NCBI GenBank assembly: GCA_025617745.1
Contig: CM046853.1
Coordinates: 10,618,974-10,682,973 of the forward strand
DNA from: Heliocidaris erythrogramma
Taxonomy: Eukaryota > Echinodermata > Echinoidea > Camarodonta > Echinometridae
Direction of reading: 5' to 3'
DNA length: 64,000 nt
The notes beneath the pieces were generated by a model. That model was given only the letters and a program-made list of their open reading frames with translations, had not been told where the DNA came from and ran no database searches. Both the position numbers and the translations under genes were made by a program. Shown here in pieces: positions 37,601 to 49,827 of the stretch. The first letter of the stretch is position 1; every line of letters begins with the position of its first letter.

Positions 37601-40600
37601 CTACTAAAATGTCTAAACAACCTATTCAAATCCTTTTGGGGGACTTAAAGATTGTCGAAATTGTATAAATAGTGATATGAAAATGGATAAATTATCATTC
37701 ATTTACATTGCCAACATATTAGTCAACCTTAGTGGCTTCGCGGGGGACTTCCCGATGCTACGTCAAATCGCTCTAGCCAATCAGCTGTCAATTTTGGGGG
37801 GCGTTCCCAAATTAGTGAGTTTTTTGACCAATTTCTTGTTACTGGGCAATTTTTTTTCTGTAAAAATGTCAGAATTGTGTCATTGGACCTATGTACTACA
37901 TTTTTAGCCCCAATGTTGATTCTAATTGACTCGCCCTTTAAGTAAAGTCTTTGAAAAAATAACAAATGGTCGGCTGATACAATTTTTAGAATCAAACAAT
38001 ACCTTTTACCATCAATATGGATTTAGAAAAAAATATAGTACAAAACTATCATTGCTAAACATGTCTAACACTATTTTGAAATCGATGGATGAGGGTAGAG
38101 CTACACTTGGGATTTTTATTGACTTCAAAAAAGCTTTTGATACTATAGATCATAAGGTCTTGATACATAAACTCTCTCATTATGGTATACGGGGTCTTCC
38201 ACTGAAATGGTTTGAAGACTATCTAGAAGGCAGGTATCAATATGTTCAATGTGGAGAAATAATCTCCAGCAAAATGAAAATCAGATGCGGTGTTCCACAG
38301 GGGTCAGTTTTAGGAGTTAGGACCAACACTGTTTTTACTTTATATCAATGACTTACCGTCGGTTTCTAACTTTTTCAATTTCAGACTATTTGCAGACGAT
38401 TCTAACTTGTTTCACACATTTCCAGCAAATCAAAAGGAGATTGATGCCAATGAAATAAATATCAATATAAAGAAAATACACGAATGGTGCATTGCAAATA
38501 AGCTTACTATCAACTCTCTGAAGACAAAATTTATGTTAATTAGCAGCAGGAGGAGAAAAGTCACATTATCAGGTAGACTAGAAATAGGTGGAGAAGTAAA
38601 TTTTGAAGAGACTGATGAAGCAACTTTTGTAGGTATAACGATTGATAAACATTTGACTTGGCACAATCATATCCGAGCTATTAATTCATGTATACGGAAA
38701 AGAGTTGGAATTTTATTCCGCCTTCGACATGTTGTACCCAAATATTCATTGGTCTTATTATATAAGGCTTTTATAGAGCCACATCTAACCTATGGAATCG
38801 AGGTATGGGGGAGTACATACAAGAGTAGCTTAAATTGTATACTTTGCAGTCAAAAAATGGCAGTACGTGCCATCACATTTAGTCACTGGCGAGCTCATAC
38901 TCGCCCATTATTTCGAGAATTAAAGATCCTCAATGTGTTTGATATGCACTATTCATGTGTATGAACCTTCATGTATGACCTGGGTAATAACAACTTACCC
39001 CACTCTTTAATAAACTATTGTGATACAATACAGCACAATTATTTAACGAGACAAAAAACAGGTCGACAGGTACATTTACCAAAATTAAGGACTACCCAAG
39101 GACAATTTTCTCTTTCATTTTTAGGAAGTGATTTATGGAATAGAATACCAACTGATATTAAATTGAAATCATCCAGAAGTAGTTTTAGGAAATCATTAAA
39201 AGAACATCTTTTAAGTACAATGAAGTATAATGTTTTTCTCTCTATATACATGTACATGTACATGTACATGTAACACCATGCTATTTATGTATGTGGTTGT
39301 AATTGTTATCTTTGTAATGGAATTAATATCTTCTAAGTACTATGTAAATTTTGTAGAGGGGCCAGGCTCGACTAGCACTTGTGCTATTTTCTGGTCCCAT
39401 TTACCAGCTATTATCATTTAAGTTTCAATCCTGTAACAATATTTACTGTGTGACAAATCTTGTACACATGATGTTATTGTTGGTGAATAAATCAAATCAA
39501 ATCAAATCAAAAACACAGACTGTCATCCAGATGATCCAGTTCATTCTAACGGACTGAATGCATTCATTTGATTTTCTTTATAAGAATCCATTTTTCTTAT
39601 TACAATGTGAGTATTATTTTGTTATTTACATATAATGGTGTCATAGTCGAGTGGTTTAAACACTTGACTAGAGATGCAAAGGTCGTGGGTTCGAACCTCG
39701 GCACATCACTAATGTTCTTTGGCAAGACATTAATCTACATATGCCACTCTCAACTCAGGTGTTACATGGGTACCGGTAGGAAAGAATTCCTTGAATGCTG
39801 TGAGCACCGAATTCGGTAGCCTAGCTAGAGCCGGGGTAATATTGGAGCGCCTTGAGCACCTTATTCGTGGTGGATATGAGCACTATAAAAATACCCAATA
39901 TTATTATTATTATTATTATTATTATTACTCCCTTTGTACATTTAGTGAAAAGTCTTAGAGAGGAAAAAGAACACCAAAAATCCCGATTTGTTGACAGGAG
40001 TGGAAAGATAAAAATCTGACAAAGAATAGAAAAATATTAAAAAGTCAAGTAACTGATGTAAGTAAAACATGTAAATCAGGGCAGCTATAGGAGAAAATTT
40101 ACTCAGGATCAATGAAAAACCATATTTCACAATTTATTTCATGTACAAAGTACATGTACATGCATATAACAGAGGGTTATCCTTATAAGCACATTCTACA
40201 CATACAATGAGATGTGTGTCTCAATAGTGAATAGTGATCAATTTTCAAAAAATTTCACAAATCTTATTCTGTTCTGAGATGTTTACTGATCTGTTTGTCT
40301 GATTTTCTGCTTCTACTTGAGTGAAAAGTTTTGTTCCACTAAGGTTCACTGTAGAAGGGTTAATCCCCTTAAAAATGAATGTGCTGCCACACTATGCTTC
40401 TTTATATCCAGTCTTGTTTTAATTAGTTGTGTGTGCATGCCATGAGTAAGTGTCCACAACCATTATTATTGTAATGGTAGATGTATGAACCATTAATCAT
40501 AGCATGTAATATAACCATGAACTTCCTGTCTCCAATTTTCTCTACAGTCTGGACAATTTAATGAAGACATGATTCCCACAGTAGGTTTCAACATGAGGAA

Positions 40601-43600
40601 AGTCACAAAAGGAAATGTCACAATAAAGGTAAGTGATAACTATTCCTGACAAACATCTTGAATAAAAGTGGATAAGACTACTATGCTGATAAAATATATT
40701 AGACATAGTTTTATTATTATGATTTTACATGTACCTTGGTTTTATGTTGTAGTTTGAATTTTACCGATTTAATTTTAACATATGGAATAAGATTTCATTT
40801 TCAGTGCTTAATTCTAACTTAGTTAGCTTTCAAACACACATGTTCTTTTAATCAATACACATGTATTTGCCTTTTATGGATTGCATAATAATTGTAAATG
40901 TGGTCCATGATCCAGTGCAAGCTAAAAGAGCATTTAAAGTGATGGAATATTTCCTATCAGAAATGAAATCATAGGCCTACTGTAAACGTGGAATATTTCA
41001 TGGTGTGGAAATTTTTGCGCTGCATGAAATGTGCGCGAAAATAAAAACATGCGCATATTTTTGTTTATGTATTCTTTTGCCCATGAGCCTAGCGTGTTGG
41101 CGAAATTAAAAACACGCAAAATTCACTTTACTCAGCCGACCACGAAAAATTTTTACATTTATTATTCTGTATATAACATCTTAAATTGTGGTTCCTTTTT
41201 GTTTAACACTTTGAAAAAAAAACCCATCCTTTTTGACTTGCTTGTAATTACTAGTAATGATTATCATGTACATGTATAGGCTTTTTTAAAAGCAGATAAC
41301 ATCATTAGAAATTGATTTTCTATCAATGCAAAAAGGAAATATGAAAGAGGCTTTAGTACATGATGTAGGCCTACATTATTGATCATGATAACGTACATGT
41401 ACAGTCTCCAAAGTGTTACCATTAAAATGCATTCGGACATACATGTATTATAAATAATGCATACATACATGTCCATTGCAATATTGTATGATTTATCATC
41501 ATGGAAAATTAATGTGTCTTTAACAAAGTACAACTTGAATTAAACCTGTCTCCCCCTATTTCTTTCATTCTTTTCTGATGTAAATGATTACAATTTGTTG
41601 CTATTTCAAGTGATATTTCCTTTATGAAACAGAAGTGAGAGTTTCAATTAGGCTTAGATCACCCTTGTTCTGAAAAATCTGTCTGTGACATAGTTTCAAT
41701 ACTGATCTCCTTGACTTGCACATGTAGATAAGTGTTCTGTTGCTGACTACTAACATGTTGATATTGTGACTAGATCTGTGAATCTATGATTGTGGGTGAA
41801 TAGTAATATTACACTGCTGTAGATTTCGCTTTCACTTTTTATTGAGACATTTGATACCATAAAGTCATAGTTGTATTTACTGTATCGGTGTGTTTGTTTT
41901 TTCTTGTAGCTTTGGGACATTGGAGGCCAGCCTAGGTTCAGGAGTATGTGGGAAAGATACTGCAGAGGGGTGAATTGTATCGTGTAAGTTCTTCTCTCTT
42001 TCTGCATGTTTTTATTTTCTGCCTTATCTCAAGCCTTGTACAAAATGTTTGCTCTAGCATGAACTATGTTCCTTTCTAAGTAGCAATATGAAAGAGGGCA
42101 GGGTAAACAATTTGATGTTCATAAGTTGAAAGAAAAAATGCAGTCATGTATACAGCCCTGGAAAAGACCAGATCCTTATAAAAGCCTATGGCAAGTGTTG
42201 GCTATATCAGTAATTGAATTTTCAGAATGATTTCTACTGCTACATGTAGCTAACTCATAATGAGTGGATGAATACTACCAAAAACATTTAGCAATAACTA
42301 ATCCCTCAGACAGTTACCCGTAGGACAATTAACCCCGGACAATTTTCGCTACAGGACAATTACTCCCAAGGGGACCCAAACAGATAGATAGTTCAGAACA
42401 ACTAACAGAATGTAAATATCCTAGATGTTCACTGTCATCAGAGATATCCTCCAGGGGTAGAGGTTTTGGGGAAAATGTCCTGACAGAAGTGGTCTGGGGA
42501 TAATTGTCCAGGAGGAATGCCTGAATGTTTCGTAAAGTCATGTCACTCCTCTTGAGGCAGTTTGTTATAGTTCTTGGTGGAAAATTGCTACATTTGATGA
42601 TAGCAGCCATGCGTTGTTGCATGCTGTCAACATGGTGTCACATTTTTTTCTCCTCACAGCAGCTCGTTCATGCTGCAAGAATGTTTTCTTATTTCATAAA
42701 ATTAATTTTTTAATACCTGTAATTTATGTCACATGCAATTGTCTCAAATAATTTCTTGGTACTGCAAAATTTCAATATGGCACGAAAAAGGGACATGATG
42801 ACGAAGATTTTTCGACCTGCACTCATCAGGATATCACGCAGGTATATAACAAATTACTTGAAATCAACTATATTATACTCGGTGAACCCGGATGCCAGAA
42901 GCTCAGCGCATTTACGCTTTCTGGAAGCTGCTTACATTCAATCGCATGAACCTCTTCTGTGCAGACAAAAGGAGTTCGTCCAAGCTTTGCGATTGTTCTG
43001 AAATTACGGCGTCTAGGTTGCGTCCGGGTTCACCGAGTATAATATAGTTGATTTCAAGTAATTTGTTATATACCTGCGTGATAACCTGATGAGTGCAGGT
43101 CGAAAAGCTTCGTTATCATGTCTCTTTTTCGTGCCATATTGCAATTGTCTCAGTAAAATAATGAGCAGGCCATGGTGCTCAGACCAAGAGAAGTAACATG
43201 TGAAATTCATCCTCGTAGACATTATAGTCTATTACATGTAGGTCGTCCAAAACTCTTTCTCATGGGAAAAAGGGGGAGTGGTAATTATCTGGGGAAATTT
43301 GTCCTGGCTGTAATCGTCCTAGTGGTAACTGTCCTGGGGTAAATGTCAAAAGGATAATTGTTTTAATTAGTAGTACATGTAGTCCATTAATCATGAATTA
43401 GCTGTTGATAATCGTTTTCCTACTTCCATACCCCGAAATGGAGCTGGTCTAATACTTTTTACCAGGGCTGGATATCTTAGAATGTAGACCTATAAAGAGT
43501 CAAATGTGCACTTTCATCTAGTAGTTTGTGAAGTGGGGCTTGATCTTATTCCCTTAAAAGAGGGACTCATAGAAAAACGAAATATGTCAGATTTTGTAAC

Positions 43601-46213
43601 AACTAACGAGGCATGTCGTACAATGATGGCAAGTATGATTATAGTATTAGAATTATTAAGTGATCCCGTTTATCTATTTATTTGTTGTGGGGGGGGGGGG
43701 GGTTGTGTGTGTGTTTTTTCTAAATTTTTGGTGCAGTCTCAATGGAAAAAGAAGACATTTGAATTGTGATGTGGTCAGGTGTTAGAAAATAGATATTAAT
43801 TTTATTTATTTATTTTTATTTTTTGTATTTGTGACCAAATATGACCATCTGTCATTAGAAGACTCAATGTACATTGTGTAGATTTTTCATTTGGTTTAAT
43901 AATTGTTATGGTTATGCAGGTATATGGTAGATGCAGCTGACCATGAAAAGTTAGAAGCTTCACGGAATGAACTACACAACTTACTGGACAAACCACAACT
44001 CCAAGGAATTCCAGTAAGTAAAGAAAATCCCAGATTATATTCCAGAAACGAGTGGAATCATTTTTTTTTTTCTTCAGATTAATATAAACATAAACTTCAT
44101 AGATAGTTTATGAATTTAATATTAAAACTTCTCTTTTAGACTGAATGTTACTACCATTTTAAACTCATTTTGTCAGAAATGAAATTCATCACCCAGATAT
44201 TAATGGGGGGGGGGCAGTCCTAGTAGGTCCTTGCTCTTATGAGGCTCCTCTGTTTTGGATCTCTTTCACAGCCTTGAATTGTCTGGTTTTATTTTATTTT
44301 GAAATCAATTCTACTGTTAAGTGGATTGTTCATGTGATTTGACACTTCCTTCCTCTTATTGAATTGTACAATGTAGTCATATCCTCATGCAGGGTAACTT
44401 GAAGGAATAAGAGACTTTAAAAATGCTATGTACTTTCTGTTGTTACAATTGTAACTTAAAATATCAATGGTTGACTTTGCAATTAGCAGTACTAATCAGT
44501 TTCATGTCAACAATGTGGCATTTCAGAACTATATTGATGAAATTTAAAGGAAGTGGGAAATTTTAGCAGAGTAGACATGTACACATATGACTTGGGGCCC
44601 AGTATATGAGTTTTGAAATTGTCATTTTGGTTTTACAGGTATTATATTGTACTTCCATCTACTTTTGCCATAATATCAGAGGAAGATTTTATGAAATTGT
44701 AATAGTGCTGTAGTCAACAGGTCTTTTTTTTCAATATTTCTTGTTGACAGAGTGAAATAAAAGCCATTTTCAGTAACCTATGTTGACATAATTATTTATT
44801 ATTTTTTTTTTTATAATTGATATGCTTACACTTATCCAAACATTGGTAAAATGTGATATTAATCTGAATGAAGATAAACAGTTCTTTCTCATAATGTAGA
44901 AAGACTGTAGTCATATCATCCTCGAGATCCTTTAAACCAAAGTCGATAGCTGGTAAAGGCCATATGATAGAAGCATTACTTCTTTCAATAAAAAACAAAA
45001 GAATCACTAGTTTTTAATTGCTTTCTCCCACTTTAGAAAACTGTACATTTAGCTCTAAGTGCTTGCCATGCTTTTAGTTTTGTTATTAATATAGCACATT
45101 GATTCTCTCAAATTACAAACAATTTTTATATGGTATGATACATTAGTATGTCCACACAGAGAAGTTAACTCTATCATATTTCAATCTCTCCTCAGGTGCT
45201 GGTGTTGGGTAACAAGAGGGACATTCCGGTAGCATATGATGAGAAAGAACTCATAGAGAGGATGAACTTATCAGCGATTCAGGACCGAGAGATCTGCTGT
45301 TATTCCATCTCATGCAAAGAGAAAGAAAATATTGGTAATTATCACACAATTGTCACACATCCCATTTTTATGTACTATGTGTTATTCCAACACATAGTAC
45401 ATAGTACATAGTACATAGTACATAGTACAAGTACTCAGCATACATGTATGTAATTTATCCCAGCTAATCTTTGAATGGTACAATTTCGAATTTTTATAGT
45501 AGTGCTTGCAATAATGATATAGTTTGTGGTGATTATATGTAGTTATAACACATTTGCCACAGTAGCATCAGAGATGTTTGGAAAATTACACATTGCAAAA
45601 TCTCTTTCTATATGATGCTGACATATAAGTGAAATCATAGCAACTCTCATATCTTTGAAATGGAGCTTACAGTGGAGAACTTTTATTCTGAGGTAGTGTA
45701 ATTGGTAACTGACTTAGATGTTTCTAATGCTTTGGATTTGATGCCATCCCATATGCTGTGCCAAAGTGTAGAGGACTGAAGTTTTGAAATTGCTTATTCT
45801 TTGGATTCTAAGATGTGTTTTAGCCAGTTCATGTAAAATATGATGCTTACAAAGTTATATAGTATGCCTGTAGGAAGTTGTGAATTTAAAACGGTGTTAA
45901 TGGAGCATTTCCATGATTTTTATGATCCTTATTCAGCTTTTATAGCTTTACTTTTTTAAATCATAAATCAGTATCATCTGGACGTGTGCTATTAAGAATT
46001 AAGCTCGTTGGTTTTTTGTGGGTTTTTTAATGATCATTTATGCACGAGATTTATATAATATATGTATTTTAGAGTGTGTATACTTTGGTCTTATATCAGG
46101 AAATGAATTATTGTGTTCTTCTCAGTAAATCTATTTTTCTTCTCTTCTCTGTCTTGGCAGATATCACATTGCAGTGGCTGATACAGCATTCAAAGTCAGG
46201 GGGCGGTCGCTAA
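31674..46213 (+). CDS. ARL8: ARL8 lysosomal Arf-like small GTPase, complete six-exon gene
   Basis: Exons 31674-31796, 40548-40628, 41910-41983, 43920-44013, 45196-45334 and 46161-46213 join with canonical GT-AG borders to 187 aa (human ARL8B: 186). The N-terminus [17 protein letters not shown] is the amphipathic helix that anchors ARL8 to lysosomes by N-acetylation. Guanine-nucleotide motifs are complete: GLQYSGKT (P-loop), PTVGF (switch I), WDIGGQ (G3), NKRD (G4) and SISCKEK (G5); the C-terminus is [12 protein letters not shown]. The ARL8 family recruits kinesin via SKIP/PLEKHM2 and HOPS to control lysosome movement and fusion. A versus B cannot be assigned, since invertebrates usually have one gene. 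Intron 1 is 8.75 kb and holds the LINE/Kolobok nest. The 3' UTR probably runs to AATAAA at about 49113. Confidence 0.96.
32139..32403. mobile_element. piggyBac-like MITE with CCCC ends
   Basis: The left end CCCCTTCCATGGCCATGCC and right end GGCATGGTAGGGG are flanked by TTAA at 32135-32138 and 32404-32407. A relative sits in a reelin intron at 57775-57985. The right part and its flank are duplicated downstream (see 32291-32713). Confidence 0.8.
32291..32713. repeat. 215-bp tandem duplication including the right end of a MITE
   Basis: The block starting TTGAAGGCACAGGTTTCTGT at 32291 repeats at 32506 with a few differences. It carries the right end of the MITE at 32139-32403 plus unique flank (AGTATTGAGA, GGGAAGATCTGTAGAATATG). 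The unit therefore arose by local duplication, not by a second transposition. Confidence 0.85.
33868..34008. repeat. GAT trinucleotide microsatellite
   Basis: About 140 bp of GAT/GATG repeats with scattered changes, inside ARL8 intron 1. The Met/His/Ile-rich open frames crossing it are artefacts of the repeat. Confidence 0.9.
36358..36740 (+). pseudogene. Decayed THAP-domain transposase N-terminus
   Basis: [20 protein letters not shown] followed by [14 protein letters not shown] is a THAP (C2CH) domain start. After a frameshift near 36500 the third Cys and the His appear as [13 protein letters not shown], and then a stop. A later frame gives a Lys/Glu-rich, coiled-coil-like segment ([15 protein letters not shown]). 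The gene is broken by shifts and by the inner element. It is part of the Kolobok-like transposon and not a host gene. Confidence 0.75.
36761..37343. mobile_element. Inner element with G-run/C-run inverted ends
   Basis: CCCGGG plus a long G run and GCACTCA (36761-36787) is the reverse complement of TGAGTGC plus a long C run and GGG (37315-37343). A further shared subterminal word, TGTGCCGCTG, occurs near the left end and, inverted (CAGCGGCACA), near the right end. It is non-coding. A 2-bp AG may be the target duplication, but that is weak. The superfamily is unknown. Confidence 0.6.
39636..39927 (+). mobile_element. tRNA-derived SINE
   Basis: The head has a pol III A box TAGTCGAGTGG (39644-39654) and B box GGTTCGAACC (39688-39697). 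A body with TTTGGCAAGACATTAATCTA follows, and the tail is a run of TAT repeats. The body is shared with the SINE at 57009-57356. It is not a tRNA gene: the head does not fold fully and it is fused to a body and tail. Confidence 0.85.
40977..41172. mobile_element. Probable decayed MITE
   Basis: The left side TACTGTAAACGTGGAATATT is imperfectly mirrored by CCACGAAAAATTTTTACATT on the right (about 70% by eye). It lies in an ARL8 intron. No target duplication is defined. Confidence 0.4.
42794..42842 (-). ncRNA. Degenerate hammerhead-ribozyme-like motif
   Basis: On the minus strand this reads CCTGATGAGTGCAGGTCGAA, the CUGAUGAG...CGAAA hammerhead core, but the flanking helix I arms (TGATATC and GTCATCA) have two mismatches. 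It is probably inactive. It belongs to the left inverted unit of the 394-bp Penelope-like copy. Confidence 0.45.
43072..43120 (+). ncRNA. Hammerhead-ribozyme-like motif in a Penelope-like terminal unit
   Basis: CTGATGAG and CGAAA are separated by 7 nt and bounded by CGTGATAAC upstream and GTTATCATG downstream, which pair over nine positions (one G-U) as helix I. The predicted cleavage site is TTC just before GTTATCATG. Helix III would be the short palindrome AAGCTT, and helix II is minimal. Upstream ACCTGC could pair with GCAGGT in the helix II loop. Hammerheads are established in Penelope-like elements; activity here is untested. Confidence 0.6.
45391..45432. repeat. 7-bp tandem repeat (ACATAGT)n
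   Basis: At least five head-to-tail copies of ACATAGT directly after ARL8 exon 5, in the intron. Confidence 0.85.
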
Positions 46214-49118
46214 GCAGCTCTCTCAATCAGCGTCAGTGGCGAGAAGACCAATATAAATATTCATAACATTATAATTATTGTCTATTGTGTATATTATGTT
46301 AGATAAATTGGGAAAAAGATGGCAGAAATTTATAAGGAGAAAACCGGAGCAGATACAGAATAGCCAGGTGTATATGAATGAAATATTGTCTTTGTTTTTT
46401 CTATGTAAGTTTTTTTTTTCTTCTATATTTCAGTTTGTCCAGTGATATACATGTATAATGCCAATTCCTTTTTTGTAAACCTGTTCATCTTCAACCTGAT
46501 TTCTATAAATTTGTATGTTTCCTTGTCAAAATTGGGAGTTACTGTGGATTTTTGGATTTGGTGTGTTTTTTTATCTTTAAAAGATTCTTTTTGCCTGTTG
46601 TTGCCATATATATGTTTAGTTCTAGGTGGTAAATATCTTTGTAGAGGTAATATAATTCATCTTTTATCACATCACATTGCTATAGCAACTCTATTTCTAC
46701 AAACAATCCATATTCAAAAACAAGGGGTTTTTTTCACTTGTTAGTTTACCGTAAAATAAATGATATTCCTTTTCATGGAAATGCTATGAAAATGAGACTA
46801 CCATATAATTTTAGATGTATTATCTACAAATGACATCGTTGGCAATTTAGGTACATGTGTGTATCGTACTAATGGTGTAGTTTTGTATTCTATGCAAAAG
46901 ATGGATAAACATGGGCATCTGAACATGACCTACATGTATCTCTTTCAAGTTGATCTCTCTGTCAGTCAGAAATGGACTCATGAAAGGAAATCCAAACAAA
47001 AAATACTGTTTCCTTATAAATGTACAATCTATCCCACACCTTGCCCATATTGCTATTAAAAAGAAAGTTGCAGATCTGTTTTTCGTAAACGATTGATAGC
47101 TATTCATAAAAAAAACTGGAAATGATCATATGCATGTCTATGACTTTAGTTGCATATGCTGTGTGGAGAACTATTAGATATCTTTATGTGGGGGTGCAAT
47201 GTCTGCCCTGCCATAGCCAAATCAGTTTTTATCACTTTGTCATGTTATATTTCATATTACATACTATGTATTCTAGAAGTGTTTTACAGAAGTTGCTTGC
47301 TATTCATTAAAATTTCAAATGGCAGTGACTTGTATTAAAGTGCAATCTGCATATTGTTAGAATTCTCCCCAAATCCTGTTTTGAACAGCATAGACTGGTA
47401 GGACCTACCTTGGTTTAACAAATTGTCATATTACATACAATGTCATGGATAAAAAGTTGTAGAAGTAATTGAACATTGAAGATGTAAAATGTACTCATAA
47501 ATCAATCTGTGAGAAGCATCTAATCATAAGTGTAGACTATAGTGTTTTGATTTAATATTTCAAATTCTACATGGTATACTCCGGTTGAAGTGGACATATA
47601 TTACATGTATTATATTTGGAATGAAAAGGAAGTTTACATGTATTAGGCCTACTTGAGCACATGAGTCATTGAATTATGAATCCTTTTTGGAAATTGTATA
47701 TGTAATTATGAAGCAGTGTTTTTTTTCTTTTATATTTCATTTGATCTACAGTCTTTCCCTTGATTAATGATCAATCTTATTTCTTCAAGAAGGTTTTGAT
47801 GTTTAGATAAAAGTTTGGCAAATATACAATATATATCGTTTGAGAACAAAGCAAATCATAGACGCAAAAAGCATTATATTCAAGTTAGCTTCAGAAACTT
47901 GTTTTAACCCACTGCGTACTAAAAACAGGTGGTACCTGTATTAAACCCTATGGGACTGCCAGAGTTCAGTAGTCAATGGGTTGAATGTGCATGCCTACGA
48001 AGAGTTGTTTAACTGGTAATTTAATTTAATAGCGTTACACTGGGAAGGCTAACCCTGTGGATCCAGTGAGTGTGCCCAGCATATACTGATGAAAATTAAA
48101 AAGAGTATGTGTAGCTGTTTTTTTTATTAAAACAGATAGGCCTGGTTTAATCAGCAGCTAAAGCACATCAATTCTTGATCATAACTGCCTCAGTGTTACA
48201 TAGGGATTTGTTTATGATGTAGCAGGAAGTTACTTTCTCCATAATAGGTGATCTCAAGTACCATCATGCATTAAGAGAATGTAGTAAAATTGATGCTTAA
48301 AAGCTGTCAATATGTAGCTTGGTTTTTGGTCCATGTGCTTGTGCATATAAAATATGTGCATGTGAATATTTCAGTAATTCTTGTTCATGCTTGTTCATTC
48401 GTAATAGATAAACACTGAATAGATTTACTGTATGTACATATTCCTGGGGGGGAGCTCTTTCTTATCCTACCAAATTAATTAATTGTACCTATTTTATGGT
48501 AAGCATTCACCCTTTGTAGTGTATCAGCCTGTTTATTCAGAAACTTGTAAATGTTGGTAGTTAAATAGATAATTCACCAATAATAACATATATTTGCTGA
48601 CCAGTACATGCATCGATCTAACGACATACCTTAATATAGCATCTCATCAATAAATTTTGTTTGATTTATTTTTTTGTGCATAAGCTATTAGATATTAAGC
48701 ATCAATCATTTTCTTAAATGTTAATATTCTGATTGTTGGCATGAGTATCCCCTTTTATTCAATTCCTTCGTTGAAAGATCAAGAAAATATGAAATATCCT
48801 CTGCTCTCGCTTTGATTATTAATAGCATTTGAAGGATATTTTCAGCTAAGCTTTAAGTCATTTCATGTAAAATTGTACACATCTTAAGCTAATGATATCT
48901 GCAATTCACTATGTAATGACTTTCAGTGATTATGTGTTTGGTGGTATAAAAGTTTTTCAATTTACTTGGATTTTCTTTTTGTACATTATGTTGATGTATA
49001 GTATGTTTAATCTATTGTATTTTGGACTAGACTCTTATGAATTGTAAATGTGTTTTATATGAATTTGATCAATGTTATAAATTAATCTTGTTTGTTTGTA
49101 ATGTGTAAGTTAAATAAA
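46214..49118 (+). other. Probable long 3' UTR of ARL8
   Basis: After the TAA at 46211-46213 no exon is seen for 2.9 kb. AATAAA near 48654 and AATAAA at 49113-49118 are candidate poly(A) signals. A small inverted-end element (47908-47980; CCCACTGCGTACT and AGTAGTCAATGGG, TTAA at the left, TTGA at the right) lies within. The UTR end is inferred. Confidence 0.5.
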
Positions 49119-49661
49119 TCAAACCCAAAGTAGCGCATAGATGAGGAGAAAATCGTTCTTCCTACAGTAGGAACAAAAAATTAACTGCAGAATGTGGAGA
49201 TAGCGTATTATAGATGTGATTAAGTACATTTATAATTAGTTAGAAGTAAGCAAATGACAGAGTAAGCAGCGTAGGTTAGGAATAATTTAACATGTTTTAT
49301 AAAATGAAGTTTTTCTGTGCAGCTAGATACCTTACCTACGCACCTGCCGAAATCTGCACTGAACTTAGTATTTTGCAAAAATTACATACTTGTTTAGCTC
49401 AAAAGGGGATAATGTATGTCAAGTTATGTGTAAGCATAGCAGTGCTTGTACATGTATGTATATTTCAAACCCTACAGCTTTTTTTCTAACAAGCCTATTG
49501 TTTTCATGTTCATATTTTGTTGTTGAAAAGTCATAGAATACATATGATAAGTTCTTTTATCAGATGACTTGATTAATGTGTGAAGATAATTCTCTGGGAG
49601 AAGATTATAATTTATCCCACCTCATATCACAGATAGAGGTCAAATGTCAAGTCCCGAAATA

Positions 49662-49827
49662 CTGTTCCCTATTCCATAAAACTTGTTAAGAATAACAAGT
49701 TACATGTACAATAATTTTGATACATGTATAAGCTACTGAAATCATGGTTTTTGATTGGTTGTCAGCAAATATGTTACAGAAATATGGGAGTTATTATTCA
49801 TAACAATTTTTATGAAACCAGGGCCTG
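49662..49827. mobile_element. MITE related to the one at 18925-19071
   Basis: Left CTATTCCATAAAACTTGTTA and right TTTTTATGAAACCAGGGCC are imperfect inverted ends of the same family (CCATAAAACTTGTTA core, ending GGGCC). It is diverged and non-coding. Confidence 0.6.

Larger units (their letters stand above)
36054..37937 (+). mobile_element. Kolobok-like DNA transposon inserted in the LINE
   Basis: TTAA at 36050-36053 and 37938-37941 flanks 1884 bp with inverted ends AGGGCGAGTCAATTAGAAT and TTCTAATTGACTCGCCCT. Removing the element and one TTAA restores the LINE reading frame across [15 protein letters not shown], which proves insertion. Inside is a THAP-type zinc-finger start (36358 on). TTAA targets plus a THAP domain are the hallmarks of the Kolobok superfamily. 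At under 2 kb it lacks a full transposase, and it is further split by the element at 36761-37343. Confidence 0.8.
34180..39510 (+). mobile_element. LINE (CR1/Jockey-like) split by a Kolobok-like element
   Basis: Left part 34180-36053, right part 37938-39510; together about 3.4 kb. The endonuclease is seen as [27 protein letters not shown] and [12 protein letters not shown] motifs: [13 protein letters not shown] (spanning the insertion point), [33 protein letters not shown], and LFADDSN just after a frameshift near 38315. The 3' end has a run of AATCA repeats (39488-39509), typical of LINE tails. Several frameshifts and stops show it is dead. The left limit is approximate, and the element lies in ARL8 intron 1. 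Confidence 0.85.
42747..43140 (+). mobile_element. 394-bp internally deleted Penelope-like element with 12-bp target duplication
   Basis: GCAATTGTCTCA occurs at 42735-42746 and 43141-43152, flanking exactly. The element is two inverted terminal units (GGCACGAAAAAG to GGTGAACCCGG, and back) joined by about 100 bp. That middle piece encodes the last residues of the Penelope-like protein ([20 protein letters not shown]). The same units and protein tail occur in the larger copy at 54378-55702, so this is a non-autonomous derivative of that family. It lies in the ARL8 intron before exon 4. Confidence 0.9.
42306..43370. repeat. Repeat region rich in GGACAATTACC motifs
   Basis: Left of the Penelope-like insertion the motif recurs as GGACAATTAACC, GGACAATTTTCG and GGACAATTACTCCC. 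To the right its reverse forms recur (GGTAATTATCTGG, AAATTTGTCCTGG, TAACTGTCCTGG, GGATAATTG). It looks like an element with multiple subterminal motif copies that hosted the later 394-bp insertion. Borders are approximate. Confidence 0.5.

Noticed and set aside
42329-43222. Open frames over the 394-bp insertion as a host gene
   Set aside because: The recognisable protein tail is the C-terminus of the Penelope-like element. The remainder is terminal-repeat sequence.
46442-47338. Several open frames of 60-100 codons after ARL8
   Set aside because: No homology, no splice sites and AT-rich random composition. They lie in the probable ARL8 3' UTR.
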